Of a DNA stretch of 64,000 nt, positions 48,770-57,819 are shown piece by piece (within the stretch, counting starts at the first letter, position 1; every line of letters begins with the position of its first letter). The stretch covers positions 124,001 through 188,000 of the forward strand of contig NZ_RIAX01000001.1 of NCBI RefSeq assembly GCF_003719725.1. The letters are read 5' to 3'. Source of the stretch: Planococcus salinus (lineage in GTDB: Bacteria > Bacillota > Bacilli > Bacillales_A > Planococcaceae). Both the position numbers and the translations under genes were made by a program. The notes under the pieces are model-generated. The model ran no database searches and was not told the DNA's origin. It was given only the letters and a program-made list of their open reading frames with translations.

Positions 48770-50238
48770 TGAAATATTTTACTAATGAACGTGGATATGC
48801 GCTTCTCATTGTACTTTTGGTGGTGGTATTATTCCTGGGCTTGTCGGCGACTTTTATTGCAGGTTCTTTAAACAATGCACAACAAGAACAGACGATTGAT
48901 GTTTCCAACCAATCGGTCGCTGCTGCTGAGATGGGTGTACTTTATTATTCTGCAGATTTTGAATTGGAGATAGAGCGCGTGAAAAAAACTGTTTTGGAAC
49001 AAACTCAGATTAAATTGAATAGTTTAATTGACTGTATTAAGCCGCCTACCGGTGAAGATTGTGACACTGCAGCTGAACGGGACAGCTGGGAACAAGAGAT
49101 TGACAGGGAAATGAGAAAACTATACCTGGAAAAAGTGAAAAGCGCGATAACGGTTATGGAAAATGAAGCGAACAACAAAAAATCCCCTTTTTCAGAAGAA
49201 CAAATAAATTATTTAATAAAGGAAGTCAGCAGTACTGAATTCAAGGCGGATAATGAAGATTTAACGGCGATAGAGATAGAAATGAAGATCGAAGGAACTT
49301 CTAAAGAGACCCCTAATACTCTTCTCTCTGCTTTTACAGTGGAAGTGCCGGACACGTTCTTGAATCCTAATGAAGCGATTAAAGTAGATACGGCCGTTGT
49401 CGCTTTAGATCAGGACCTTACTTATGACGATATTTTCAGTTTTGCTGCAAACTCCAAATCATGCGGTGTGCTGCTCGAAGAAGTGAAAGCTGGAACGGCT
49501 GAAGCTCCATATGAGTGCACAGCCCAAGTAAATGAAAGCTTGGCATCCTTTATTGAAGATATTAAAGAAAAGGGCTTTGATCCGGAAGACTTCAGAGTTT
49601 ACACTCAGGACTTCCGAAGTTATGCATGTGACAATAACTGCAATAACTTGAATTTTGAAGGAATCAACTTAGTCGTTGATCAAAACGATGCAGGTGCTTT
49701 CAATAATATGAATAACTTTGTGAACGGCGATTTGATCATTGATGGTACATTAACTACCGGAAATAACTTAATCAATTTAGGGAAAAATGGCGTGAAACAG
49801 AACATAATCGTTAAAGGGCTGGATGTAGACAATAATATCAAAAACATGTACTACACCAATTTTTTGGTTCTGGGAAACGAAGAAGGTACCGATGCAAGAC
49901 TGCAATGGGGAAAACATTTTACAGTCGACAATTATTCGCGGCTATGCATCGATATCGATCGCATCAATCAAGCGGATTTGGATCGTCTTTCGAGAGAACT
50001 CCAATTTTCAAACAGCGGATCGCTGATTTATTATTCCGCTGATCTAAATAAGACATTTTCTTTGATTGATAAGAAGGGAAGAGACCGCGGAACTGAAGTT
50101 TATGTAAAACGCGGAGAAACATATACGTCATTTTTGCAGAATTGTGGAGTTTCGTTAAAGGATATGCAAACGATGCCGACGGACGTAGCAGTTCCAAACG
50201 CCATTGACACCGGCTTCGACTTCGAAGTCGAATACTAA
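48769..50238 (+). CDS. Large minor pilin, PilX/GspK-like
   Basis: Protein of 489 residues whose start overlaps the previous stop by one base. NERGYALLIVLLVVVLFLGLSATFIAGSL is a prepilin-type helix, but the mature +5 position is leucine rather than glutamate, as in GspK-type tip pilins. The large C-terminal part is asparagine- and aspartate-rich, with paired cysteines (CNNCNN region, CDNNCNN). Likely a pilus-tip subunit. A stretch resembling a beta-helix (GINLVVDQN ... NFVNGDLIIDGTLTTGNNLINLG) lies near 300-345. No family name can be fixed. Confidence 0.7.
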   Translation: MKYFTNERGYALLIVLLVVVLFLGLSATFIAGSLNNAQQEQTIDVSNQSVAAAEMGVLYYSADFELEIERVKKTVLEQTQIKLNSLIDCIKPPTGEDCDTAAERDSWEQEIDREMRKLYLEKVKSAITVMENEANNKKSPFSEEQINYLIKEVSSTEFKADNEDLTAIEIEMKIEGTSKETPNTLLSAFTVEVPDTFLNPNEAIKVDTAVVALDQDLTYDDIFSFAANSKSCGVLLEEVKAGTAEAPYECTAQVNESLASFIEDIKEKGFDPEDFRVYTQDFRSYACDNNCNNLNFEGINLVVDQNDAGAFNNMNNFVNGDLIIDGTLTTGNNLINLGKNGVKQNIIVKGLDVDNNIKNMYYTNFLVLGNEEGTDARLQWGKHFTVDNYSRLCIDIDRINQADLDRLSRELQFSNSGSLIYYSADLNKTFSLIDKKGRDRGTEVYVKRGETYTSFLQNCGVSLKDMQTMPTDVAVPNAIDTGFDFEVEY

Positions 50239-50286
50239 GCAATAGACGAAATTCTAAAATCCCGACCCATTTCAGGAGGCACTTAC

Positions 50287-50778
50287 ATGGTCCGCTTACT
50301 TATTCTACTCATTTTTGCAGCAATCCTTTTGGCGCTGCCTTACTTTCTGTTCAAATCGATTTCATTCGTCAAAAAAATGCTGTTTGTCGGGGGAAGCCTG
50401 GCAGCAGCGGCGGTGGGCCTATTTATGCAAATGAGTTTCCCGTGGCATATGGTGCTGCTCGGTATTGTGGCAGTGGCGCTTTTGGTATCGCTCGTGTTCA
50501 TGAAGTTGCTGGAAAAAGAACAGGCGGAAAAACAGCGTCTTCATGAAGAACGGAAATCCCGCCGGAGCGTGCCTGAACCGGAGCGCGCAACTGCCATCGA
50601 GTTACAGAAAGACGAAACGATTGAAAACAATACGATGGAAGACACGATAATTCCGGACAACACGATTCAGGACTCAACCATTCAGGACAAGCCGGCTTCC
50701 CAGCAGCCGGTTGAAGACACCACCATCAAACCATCTTTCGGCATGGAGTCGATCGATCCGGACCGGGAGGAGCGTTAA
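50287..50778 (+). CDS. Membrane protein of unknown function in the pilus locus
   Basis: Protein of 163 residues with three hydrophobic helices (about 2-22, 28-48, 52-70), then a charged linker (KEQAEKQRLHEERKSRR). A run of five-residue units follows (ETIEN, NTMED, TIIPD, NTIQD, STIQD) and an acidic tail. TCAGGAGG precedes the ATG. The VanW-domain gene follows directly. I recognise no family. The context suggests a pilus accessory protein. Confidence 0.65.
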   Translation: MVRLLILLIFAAILLALPYFLFKSISFVKKMLFVGGSLAAAAVGLFMQMSFPWHMVLLGIVAVALLVSLVFMKLLEKEQAEKQRLHEERKSRRSVPEPERATAIELQKDETIENNTMEDTIIPDNTIQDSTIQDKPASQQPVEDTTIKPSFGMESIDPDREER

Positions 50779-50779
50779 G

Positions 50780-52282
50780 TTGGATAACAAAGTTTTTGGA
50801 TTGACCTTTTTAGCAATATTATCGTCGGCACTTTTATTGTTTGGCGTCGCCAATGCCGGATCGTATGCGGTGGACCGCTGGTTGTTCCCGACGCAAACGT
50901 TCGGAGAAAACACTTATATCGGCACGACGGACGTTTCAGAAATGGACGTGACCGAAGCGCAAGCATTGTTCCGCGGTCATGTTGAATCCTGGCGTCAATC
51001 CTCGGAGCTGCTGGTGACCTATCAGGACGCGACCGCTGATTATCCGCTTGATAATGCAAAAATTTCAGTGGAGCAAACCGTGCAGCAGGCGGAAGACGGC
51101 GCGCAAAACGGTTTTGTTTTTGAACTGTCGGAAACTACTACAAGCACATTTTTAGAGCAGCAATTCCCGGTCAACGACTTTACAAACGACCAGGTCGCAG
51201 CCATCACGGCAGAACTCGAACAGGCACTGAGTGACGGCCAGCAGCAAACACGCGTAACGATCAGTGACGATGCCGCCATGCTGAACCGTGAAACAGTGGC
51301 ACAGGCCGGCTTTACACACAATCTCGAAAGTCCGGGGATCGCAGATGTCGTCGCTGGACTGGACGGCCATCAAATCGAAGCGGGCGCCCAGTTCTCCTTT
51401 TTGGACTTTCTGATGGAGCTTAGTTACGGAACCGTGACGGATCGTGAATTGACGGAAGTGGCATCGGCCATTTACGGAGCGGTTCTGCAGACCAATTTTT
51501 TGGTCGATGAACGGAGCATCGGAAAAGAAGTTCCGGCGACAGTGCCGCTCGGTCAGGAAGCGGCGATCAACCGGCCGCTCGGCGTCGACTTCGTCTTTAC
51601 CAACACGAACGACAGCTCGTTCGCGTTGAACATGGATTTGACGGGGGATGTGCTGACGGCGTCGTTTACGGGCTATCCGTTCGTCTATTCCTATGCCATC
51701 AGCAACGGCCCAGAAGAAACCGTCGAACCGCGGCTGATCAAGCAGTTCAGTGCATTTGTGTCATACGGATCAGTAGTGGAAGAGCCCGGTTCCGACGGTG
51801 TACGCGTCGAAACGCTGCGCACCATCACATCGGAAAATATCGAAATCGAAACCGAAACGGTATCCACTGATTTTTACCCGCCGGTTCACCGCGTGGAAGT
51901 CTTTCCGCTTGCTGCAGCACCTTCCGACTCCGCAACAGAAGACGGAGACACTACAGGAACGGACGGCTCCTCAGATCCGAACGATGATTCAACCGATTCC
52001 GATGGCAATGAAAACGGGGATACGGATACAGACGGCACCGATTCCACTGATTCTGATTCCGACGGTTCCGATCAGGATGGCGCCGATTCGAATTCCGGTA
52101 CAGGTACCGGCTCTGGTAATGACGGAGACACGGACTCAAACAATAACAGAAACGAAGGAACAAATAACAATGGAAACACTGGGACAAACAGTGGTAAAGA
52201 TGCCGGATCAGATGATACCGACTACAAAGTGAAATCCGGTCAGCCGCAGTACGACAAAGGCGGCTCGCTGATCAATCCGTAA
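50780..52282 (+). CDS. VanW-domain membrane-anchored protein in the pilus locus
   Basis: 500 residues from TTG 50780 with GGGAGGAG upstream. An N-terminal helix (about 7-28) anchors or exports the protein. Residues about 35-185 contain two weak repeats like the YoaR/peptidoglycan-binding-4 domains that precede VanW. The VanW core runs about 190-310 (AGAQFSFLDFL ... ASAIYGAVLQTNF ... AINRPLGVDFVFTNTNDSSF). The last 110 residues are a low-complexity Asp/Ser/Thr/Asn/Gly tail. VanW proteins are tied to the cell wall but have no known enzyme activity. A role for pilus passage through the wall is inference. Confidence 0.75.
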   Translation: MDNKVFGLTFLAILSSALLLFGVANAGSYAVDRWLFPTQTFGENTYIGTTDVSEMDVTEAQALFRGHVESWRQSSELLVTYQDATADYPLDNAKISVEQTVQQAEDGAQNGFVFELSETTTSTFLEQQFPVNDFTNDQVAAITAELEQALSDGQQQTRVTISDDAAMLNRETVAQAGFTHNLESPGIADVVAGLDGHQIEAGAQFSFLDFLMELSYGTVTDRELTEVASAIYGAVLQTNFLVDERSIGKEVPATVPLGQEAAINRPLGVDFVFTNTNDSSFALNMDLTGDVLTASFTGYPFVYSYAISNGPEETVEPRLIKQFSAFVSYGSVVEEPGSDGVRVETLRTITSENIEIETETVSTDFYPPVHRVEVFPLAAAPSDSATEDGDTTGTDGSSDPNDDSTDSDGNENGDTDTDGTDSTDSDSDGSDQDGADSNSGTGTGSGNDGDTDSNNNRNEGTNNNGNTGTNSGKDAGSDDTDYKVKSGQPQYDKGGSLINP

Positions 52283-52303
52283 CATGAGCAAGGGGGAATA
52301 GTC

Positions 52304-53962
52304 ATGGCCATCACACGAAGAAGACTGGGTGATATTTTAATCGAGCAGGGGCTGTTGACGGAAGACGACTTGAAAGAAACGCTGCAGGACAAAAAAAATG
52401 ACCAGAAACTGGGCGATGCGCTGCTGCAGCGGGGCTTGATCACGGAGCAGCAATTGATCGAGACGCTGGAAGTACAATTGGGCATTTCGCATGTGTCGCT
52501 TTTCGGCTATCCGTTCGACCCGAAATTGTTCAACGTCGTACCGAAGGAATTCGCCAAGCGCAATCTGCTGGTGCCGCTGAAACGGGAAGGCGATAAATTG
52601 TACATTGCGATGACCGACCCGATGGATTTCATTACCATCGATGATCTTCGGCTGACGACCGGTTTCCAGATTGAACCAGCGATCGCGTCAAAAGAAGATA
52701 TCGTCAAAACGCTGGCTAAATACTATGAAGACGAATCATTTGATGAATTGCTCGGTGAACTGCCGCAGGTGACGGAAGAACAGCAGGACGAATTGACGGA
52801 TCTCGATGCGCCGATCGTACGCCTCGTCAACCAGATTTTATCCACAGCGGTCACGCGCAAAGCGAGTGACGTCCACTTCGATCCGCAGGAAAGCCGCGTG
52901 CTCGTACGTTACCGCATTGATGGTGTGCTGCACACCGAGCGGACGCTGCCGAAGTCGATGCAGCAGATGGTCACCGCCCGCATCAAAATCATGGCGAACC
53001 TCGACATCACGGAAAACCGTGTGCCGCAGGACGGGCGCATCAAAACACAAGTCGATTTTCGTGCCATCGATCTGCGGGTATCTTCTTTGCCGACGGTGTT
53101 CGGCGAGAAGCTGGTCATGCGGATTCTGGATTTGAGTGCCAATTTGACTGACATCACACGCCTCGGCTTCAGCGACAGGAACATGCAGCGCTTTTTGCGT
53201 GAAATCGAAAAGCCCAATGGCATCATCTTGATTTCGGGTCCGACCGGTTCTGGGAAATCGTCAACGTTGTATGCCGCGTTGAATAAACTGAACAACGAAG
53301 AAGTCAATATCATCACCGTCGAAGACCCGGTCGAGTACCAGCTCGAAGGCGTCAACCAGATCCAGGTGAATTCGAATGTCGGACTGACGTTCGCGGCTGG
53401 GCTGCGGTCGATTCTCCGCCAGGACCCGGACATTGTCATGGTCGGGGAAATCCGGGACAAGGAAACGGCGGACATTTCCATCCGTGCGTCACTGACCGGT
53501 CACCTGGTGCTCAGTACCATCCACACCAACGACTCGATCGCTTCAGTGACGCGTCTCATGGATATGGGCGTCGAACCGTTTTTGGTGACGGCGTCGCTCA
53601 ACGCCGTCGTCGCACAGCGTCTGATCCGCAGAGTATGCCGTGACTGCCGCCAGATTGAACCGGCGACACCCCGTGAACAGGAAATCTTCGCTAAACGCGG
53701 CATCGAAATCGACATCATCGCCCGCGGCAAAGGCTGTTCGCAATGCAATATGACCGGCTACCGCGGACGCATGGCGATCCATGAAGTACTGGTCGTCGAT
53801 GATGAAATGAAAGACGTCATCAACCGCCACGGCACGGCTGCGGAAATCCGCAACATCGCCGTCAAGAACGACACCATCTTTCTCATCGATGATGGATTAT
53901 CAAAAGTGAAGGAGGGCATGACAACGACAGAAGAAGTTCTGCGCGTTGCCATGGCAGAATAA
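52304..53962 (+). CDS. pilB: Type IV pilus extension ATPase PilB
   Basis: Motor ATPase for pilus polymerisation, 552 residues. The N-terminal domain carries two MshEN-type motifs, RLGDILIEQGLLTEDDL (from residue 7) and KLGDALLQRGLITEQQL (from residue 35), which in related proteins bind cyclic di-GMP. The ATPase core has Walker A GPTGSGKSS (312), the Asp box ITVEDPVEYQLEG, Walker B DPDIVMVGEIRD and the His box STIHTNDS. Zinc cysteines are CRDC and CSQC. GGGGGA precedes the ATG. pilT starts three bases after its stop. Confidence 0.93.
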   Translation: MAITRRRLGDILIEQGLLTEDDLKETLQDKKNDQKLGDALLQRGLITEQQLIETLEVQLGISHVSLFGYPFDPKLFNVVPKEFAKRNLLVPLKREGDKLYIAMTDPMDFITIDDLRLTTGFQIEPAIASKEDIVKTLAKYYEDESFDELLGELPQVTEEQQDELTDLDAPIVRLVNQILSTAVTRKASDVHFDPQESRVLVRYRIDGVLHTERTLPKSMQQMVTARIKIMANLDITENRVPQDGRIKTQVDFRAIDLRVSSLPTVFGEKLVMRILDLSANLTDITRLGFSDRNMQRFLREIEKPNGIILISGPTGSGKSSTLYAALNKLNNEEVNIITVEDPVEYQLEGVNQIQVNSNVGLTFAAGLRSILRQDPDIVMVGEIRDKETADISIRASLTGHLVLSTIHTNDSIASVTRLMDMGVEPFLVTASLNAVVAQRLIRRVCRDCRQIEPATPREQEIFAKRGIEIDIIARGKGCSQCNMTGYRGRMAIHEVLVVDDEMKDVINRHGTAAEIRNIAVKNDTIFLIDDGLSKVKEGMTTTEEVLRVAMAE

Positions 53963-53965
53963 CTT

Positions 53966-55006
53966 ATGCCTACTACCTATATCGATAAAGTACTCACTGC
54001 AGCCAAGGAATTGAATGTCTCGGATATCCATTTCACGGTGGGCATTCCACCGATTTTCCGCATGCACGGTACATTGCGCCGCTACGGCCAGGAGGCGGTC
54101 AGTCCGGAACTGTCAAAAGAAATCGCCAAAACGCTGATGCCGGAAAAACTATGGGACGACTTCACTGAAAAAGGCGAAATGGACTATTCCTACCAGATAG
54201 AAGGCGTCGCCCGTTTCCGTGTCAACACGTTCCAGCAGCGCGGCAATATTTCGCACGCCTTCCGGACCATTCCGACGAAAATCCCGACCATCGATGACTT
54301 GAACATGCCGAACACCTTGAAAACACTGTCGGAAACGCATCAGGGACTGATTCTCGTGACAGGTCCGACGGGTTCCGGGAAATCAACGACGTTGGCGGCG
54401 ATGATCCGCCACATGAATGAAACGATGACCAAACACATCATCACGCTGGAAGACCCGATCGAGTATTTGCACAACCACGGCTCATCAGTCATCGACCAGC
54501 GCGAAGTTGGCTTTGACACGCAATCATTCGCCAACGCATTGCGCGCGGCGCTGCGTCAGGACCCGGACGTCATCCTGGTCGGTGAGATGCGTGACCTGGA
54601 GACCATCATGACCGCCATCACTGCCGCAGAAACCGGTCACCTGGTAATGGGGACCCTGCATACGTCGAGTGCCGCATCCACCATCGAACGGATCATCGAC
54701 GTCTTTCCGCCCGAGCAGCAATCGCAGGTAAGAACGCAGCTCGGCGGCATCCTGAAAGCAGTCATTTCGCAGCGCCTGCTGCCGACAGCGGACGGCAAAG
54801 GGCGTGTCGCGGCAACCGAAATCCTGATCAACAACACCGCCGTCGCCAACCTGATCCGCACCGAAAAAGTGCACCAGATTCCGAACGTCATCTTGACGAA
54901 CCGCGCAGCCGGCATGCACATGATGGCGACGACGGTACAGGATCTTTTGACGAAAGGCAAAATTTCCCGTCAAACCGCACTGCCGTATCTGGAAGGGGAG
55001 GAATAA
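53966..55006 (+). CDS. pilT: Type IV pilus retraction ATPase PilT
   Basis: 346 residues, standard length. N-terminal PAS-like segment, then Walker A GPTGSGKSTTLAAMI (133), the Asp box ITLEDPIEYLHNH, Walker B DPDVILVGEMRDLET with the PilT-type AIRNLIRE-like end (IRTEKVHQI), and TLHTSSA. Its presence implies a pilus that retracts, thus twitching motility or uptake rather than a plain competence pseudopilus. The ribosome site is weak, so coupling to pilB is likely. Confidence 0.94.
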   Translation: MPTTYIDKVLTAAKELNVSDIHFTVGIPPIFRMHGTLRRYGQEAVSPELSKEIAKTLMPEKLWDDFTEKGEMDYSYQIEGVARFRVNTFQQRGNISHAFRTIPTKIPTIDDLNMPNTLKTLSETHQGLILVTGPTGSGKSTTLAAMIRHMNETMTKHIITLEDPIEYLHNHGSSVIDQREVGFDTQSFANALRAALRQDPDVILVGEMRDLETIMTAITAAETGHLVMGTLHTSSAASTIERIIDVFPPEQQSQVRTQLGGILKAVISQRLLPTADGKGRVAATEILINNTAVANLIRTEKVHQIPNVILTNRAAGMHMMATTVQDLLTKGKISRQTALPYLEGEE

Positions 55007-55007
55007 T

Positions 55008-56219
55008 GTGGCCCGCTTTAAATACGAAGGGCGCGACCGGAAGAAAATAAGATCCGGCATCACCGTCGCCGACAACCGACGTGCCGCTGTCGAGAAGCTG
55101 CGCGATGAAGGCATACGCGTCATCGAAATCCGTGAACTCGAAGCAAAAGGCCTGCAAACCGAAATCCAGATCGGCAATCCGGTCAAACGCGACCAGTTCA
55201 TCATGTTCCTGCGCCAGTTTTCGACGTTGATGCGGGCGGGTGTCACCATCGTCGACGCCGTCAAAATCCTGTCGCAGCAGGTCGAATCAAAAGCGCTGCG
55301 CAAAACTTTGGCGAATGTCGACGAAGAACTTCGGAAAGGGAATTCGCTGTCCGACTCGCTCGCCAAATACCCGAAGATTTTCGAGCCGCTGACCATCAAC
55401 CTGATCCGCGCCGGGGAACTGTCCGGAAATATCGACGAATCGCTCGAACGGCTCGCCACGCATTACGACAAAGCGTATACGACGCGCCAGAAAGTAATCT
55501 CGGCGATGGCCTATCCGGTCGTCGTCGGCGTGCTGGCGATCGGTGTCGTCATTTTCCTGCTGTCGACGATCGTGCCGATGTTCGCCGATATGTTTTCAAG
55601 TTTCGGCGGCGAACTGCCGATGCTGACGCAGATCGTCATGGCTTCCAGTGATTTCACAATGCAGTACTGGTATATTTTGGTGCTGTTCGGTCTGGGAGTC
55701 GCCGGTTTGCTGTGGGCCATGAAACGCAATGAAAAAGGGCAGTATATTCTGGATATGTCGCTTTTGCGCCTGCCGATTTTCGGGAAAATCCTGAAAAAAG
55801 CGGCGCTTGCACGTTTGACACGCACGCTCAGTTCGCTGTTTTCCAGCTCCGTGCCGATTCTGCAGGCCATGACCATGACCGAAAAAGTCGTCGGCAATGC
55901 CGTGCTGTCACAAGTCATCCTGGCGTCGCGCGATTCATTGGAGCGGGGAGGGTCACTGACCGAACCGATGAAGAACCACTGGGCATTTCCGCCGCTCATA
56001 CCGCATATGATTTCCATCGGGGAACAGACCGGGTCGCTCGATCACATGCTGGCAAAAGTTGCAGAGTTCTATGAAAAAGAAGTGGAAGCAGAGACCGATA
56101 GGCTGAAAGCATTAATCGAACCGCTGATGATTGTGGTGTTGGCTGCACTTGTAGGCACCATCGTGATGTCCATCATGCTGCCGATGTTCGAGATGTTCCA
56201 AAACGTAGATCAATTGTAG
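55008..56219 (+). CDS. pilC: Type IV pilus inner-membrane platform protein PilC
   Basis: 403 residues from GTG 55008 behind GGGGAGG. Two GspF domains (about 60-185 and 265-390): FIMFLRQFSTLMRAGVTIVDAVKIL ... FEPLTINLIRAGELSGNIDESLERLA, then ALARLTRTLSSLFSSSVPILQAM ... FPPLIPHMISIGEQTGSLDHML, with three membrane helices. It connects the ATPases to the growing pilus. Confidence 0.94.
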   Translation: MARFKYEGRDRKKIRSGITVADNRRAAVEKLRDEGIRVIEIRELEAKGLQTEIQIGNPVKRDQFIMFLRQFSTLMRAGVTIVDAVKILSQQVESKALRKTLANVDEELRKGNSLSDSLAKYPKIFEPLTINLIRAGELSGNIDESLERLATHYDKAYTTRQKVISAMAYPVVVGVLAIGVVIFLLSTIVPMFADMFSSFGGELPMLTQIVMASSDFTMQYWYILVLFGLGVAGLLWAMKRNEKGQYILDMSLLRLPIFGKILKKAALARLTRTLSSLFSSSVPILQAMTMTEKVVGNAVLSQVILASRDSLERGGSLTEPMKNHWAFPPLIPHMISIGEQTGSLDHMLAKVAEFYEKEVEAETDRLKALIEPLMIVVLAALVGTIVMSIMLPMFEMFQNVDQL

Positions 56220-56273
56220 GAGTAAATGGTAAATTTTTATTTTAAATTTACATTAATTTCTTATATATTCCTA

Positions 56274-56301
56274 TTGTTTATTGCGCCATAATTGCTATAA
56301 T
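56274..56301 (+). promoter_or_regulatory. Promoter of pilA
   Basis: TTGTTT (56274-56279), 16-bp spacer, TGC extended -10 and TATAAT (56296-56301), in an AT-rich 134-bp gap. A separate strong promoter fits the need for high pilin levels. Confidence 0.75.
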
Positions 56302-56353
56302 CAAGATGTACTCATTGTAGTATAAAATTGACAATTTATAGGGGGATACAAAG

Positions 56354-56842
56354 GTGAAAAAGTTTATACAGAAAAAATTGAAAGACCAAAAAGGGATGAC
56401 GCTGATCGAACTTTTGGCAGTTATCGTTATCATCGCGATTATTGCTGCGATTGCAATACCAGCGATTGGGAATATTATTACGAATTCACGTATTGATGCT
56501 GTGAAATCTGATGCGTTAAATGTTTTAAATGCTGCATCGTTATATGAGGCACAAGAAGGAGATATCGCTGCTGCAGAGGGCGGATTGACAGTGGAAGAAT
56601 TAGAAGGTGCGGGATTCTTAGATGATGCAGGTAGTATCCCAGATGACGGCGATGTAGTAACTGGTCCTGGTCTATCTACCACTGTTACTGTGGGAGATGA
56701 CATCACTATAGAATTTAATAATGCCACAATCCAAGAAGTTAATGCTGCAATTTCTTCTAGTGAAATTCGTCAAAATGGAGGCGCAACTATTGGCGATGGA
56801 GCAGGAACAGAAGCAGGAACAGAAACAGGAACAGAAACATAA
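56354..56842 (+). CDS. pilA: Major type IV pilin PilA
   Basis: 162 residues from GTG 56354. Leader MKKFIQKKLKDQKG, then the mature start MTLIELLAVIVIIAIIAAIAIPAIGNI with Glu at +5 and the pilin helix. The globular part is acidic, has no cysteine pair (so no disulfide D-loop) and ends in GTEAGTETGTET repeats. It has its own promoter. Its base content is AT-richer than the flanking pilC and pilM genes. Confidence 0.9.
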   Translation: MKKFIQKKLKDQKGMTLIELLAVIVIIAIIAAIAIPAIGNIITNSRIDAVKSDALNVLNAASLYEAQEGDIAAAEGGLTVEELEGAGFLDDAGSIPDDGDVVTGPGLSTTVTVGDDITIEFNNATIQEVNAAISSSEIRQNGGATIGDGAGTEAGTETGTET

Positions 56843-56878
56843 GCATAATATTTTATTTGATTTTTAGGAGCTGAAAAA

Positions 56879-57817
56879 ATGGCCTTATCGTTTTTATCGA
56901 GAAAAGCGCGCGTCGTGACGATTACAATAGAAGAAGATGCGATTCGACATGTCGATTTGAAATCTTCATTCCCGCTCGAATTGAACTGCGCGGAAGAGAT
57001 GGCTCTTCCGGCAGGCATCATCGAAGATGGGAAAATTGCCGACGCCCAAGCGCTGGAATCGGTGCTCGATAAGGCTGTTCATCAGTGGGGTCTTTCCAAA
57101 AAGTCAGTCCGTTTCCTCGCCCCTGACGAATTTGTTATTATCCGCAAAGTTCCATACCCCGAAGACGTCGAACCCGATGAATTGAAAGGCCATTTCTTTA
57201 TCGAAATCGGGTCGACGCTTTATCTGCCTTTTGAAGATCCCGTTTTTGACGTTGTGCCGTTCCACCGCGATACGGACGAGCCGGAAGCGATCATCATCGC
57301 GTCTAAGGAATCGGTTGTCCAGGATTACGAAAACATCTTCGACGAAGTGAAACTCAAGCCGGTCGTCGCCGATATCACACCGCTCGCGTTGTACCGCTTA
57401 GCATACCTGCAGCATAACATCGGTGAAGACGAACACATCATGATCATCGATCTGCAGTCATCGAAAATGACGGTGTCGATTTTCCATGAACATCATCCAT
57501 TGTTCATGCGCCCGGTCGATTTCGACAGTTCTTCAATGATTTCGGACGATCCGGATTCGATCATGGAAACGATCGAGGCGGAAAGCGAGAAGCTGGCAAA
57601 CTTCTACCGCTACAATATGAATGAAGGCGAAACCGGCATCACGACAATCATCTGCAACGGGGAATTCCAGGACTGGGAAGCGTTCCGGAAAAGGCTCGAA
57701 ACGCGTTTCGGTTTGCCGGTGGAACCGCTGGTCGTCGAGGCCATTCCTTCCGACAAAGAAGACAGCGTTTCGGTCCGTTTTAACCGTGCCATCGGACTTG
57801 CGTTGAAAGAGGTGTAA
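56879..57817 (+). CDS. pilM: Type IV pilus assembly protein PilM
   Basis: Actin-like cytoplasmic protein of 312 residues that binds the N-terminus of PilN. Residues in order: VVTITIEEDAIRHVDL, ELKGHFFIEIGSTLYLPFEDPVFDVV, IIIASKESVVQDY, the actin-fold DITPLALYRLAY, MIIDLQSSKMTVSIF and the C-terminal FNRAIGLAL. TAGGAG precedes the ATG. Family members are about 350 long, so this is slightly short. Confidence 0.87.
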   Translation: MALSFLSRKARVVTITIEEDAIRHVDLKSSFPLELNCAEEMALPAGIIEDGKIADAQALESVLDKAVHQWGLSKKSVRFLAPDEFVIIRKVPYPEDVEPDELKGHFFIEIGSTLYLPFEDPVFDVVPFHRDTDEPEAIIIASKESVVQDYENIFDEVKLKPVVADITPLALYRLAYLQHNIGEDEHIMIIDLQSSKMTVSIFHEHHPLFMRPVDFDSSSMISDDPDSIMETIEAESEKLANFYRYNMNEGETGITTIICNGEFQDWEAFRKRLETRFGLPVEPLVVEAIPSDKEDSVSVRFNRAIGLALKEV

Positions 57818-57819
57818 TC

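Noticed and set aside
54524-55459. 311-codon frame on the minus strand
   Set aside because: Antisense to pilT and pilC, which are certain. Long antisense frames arise from the GC-rich third positions here.
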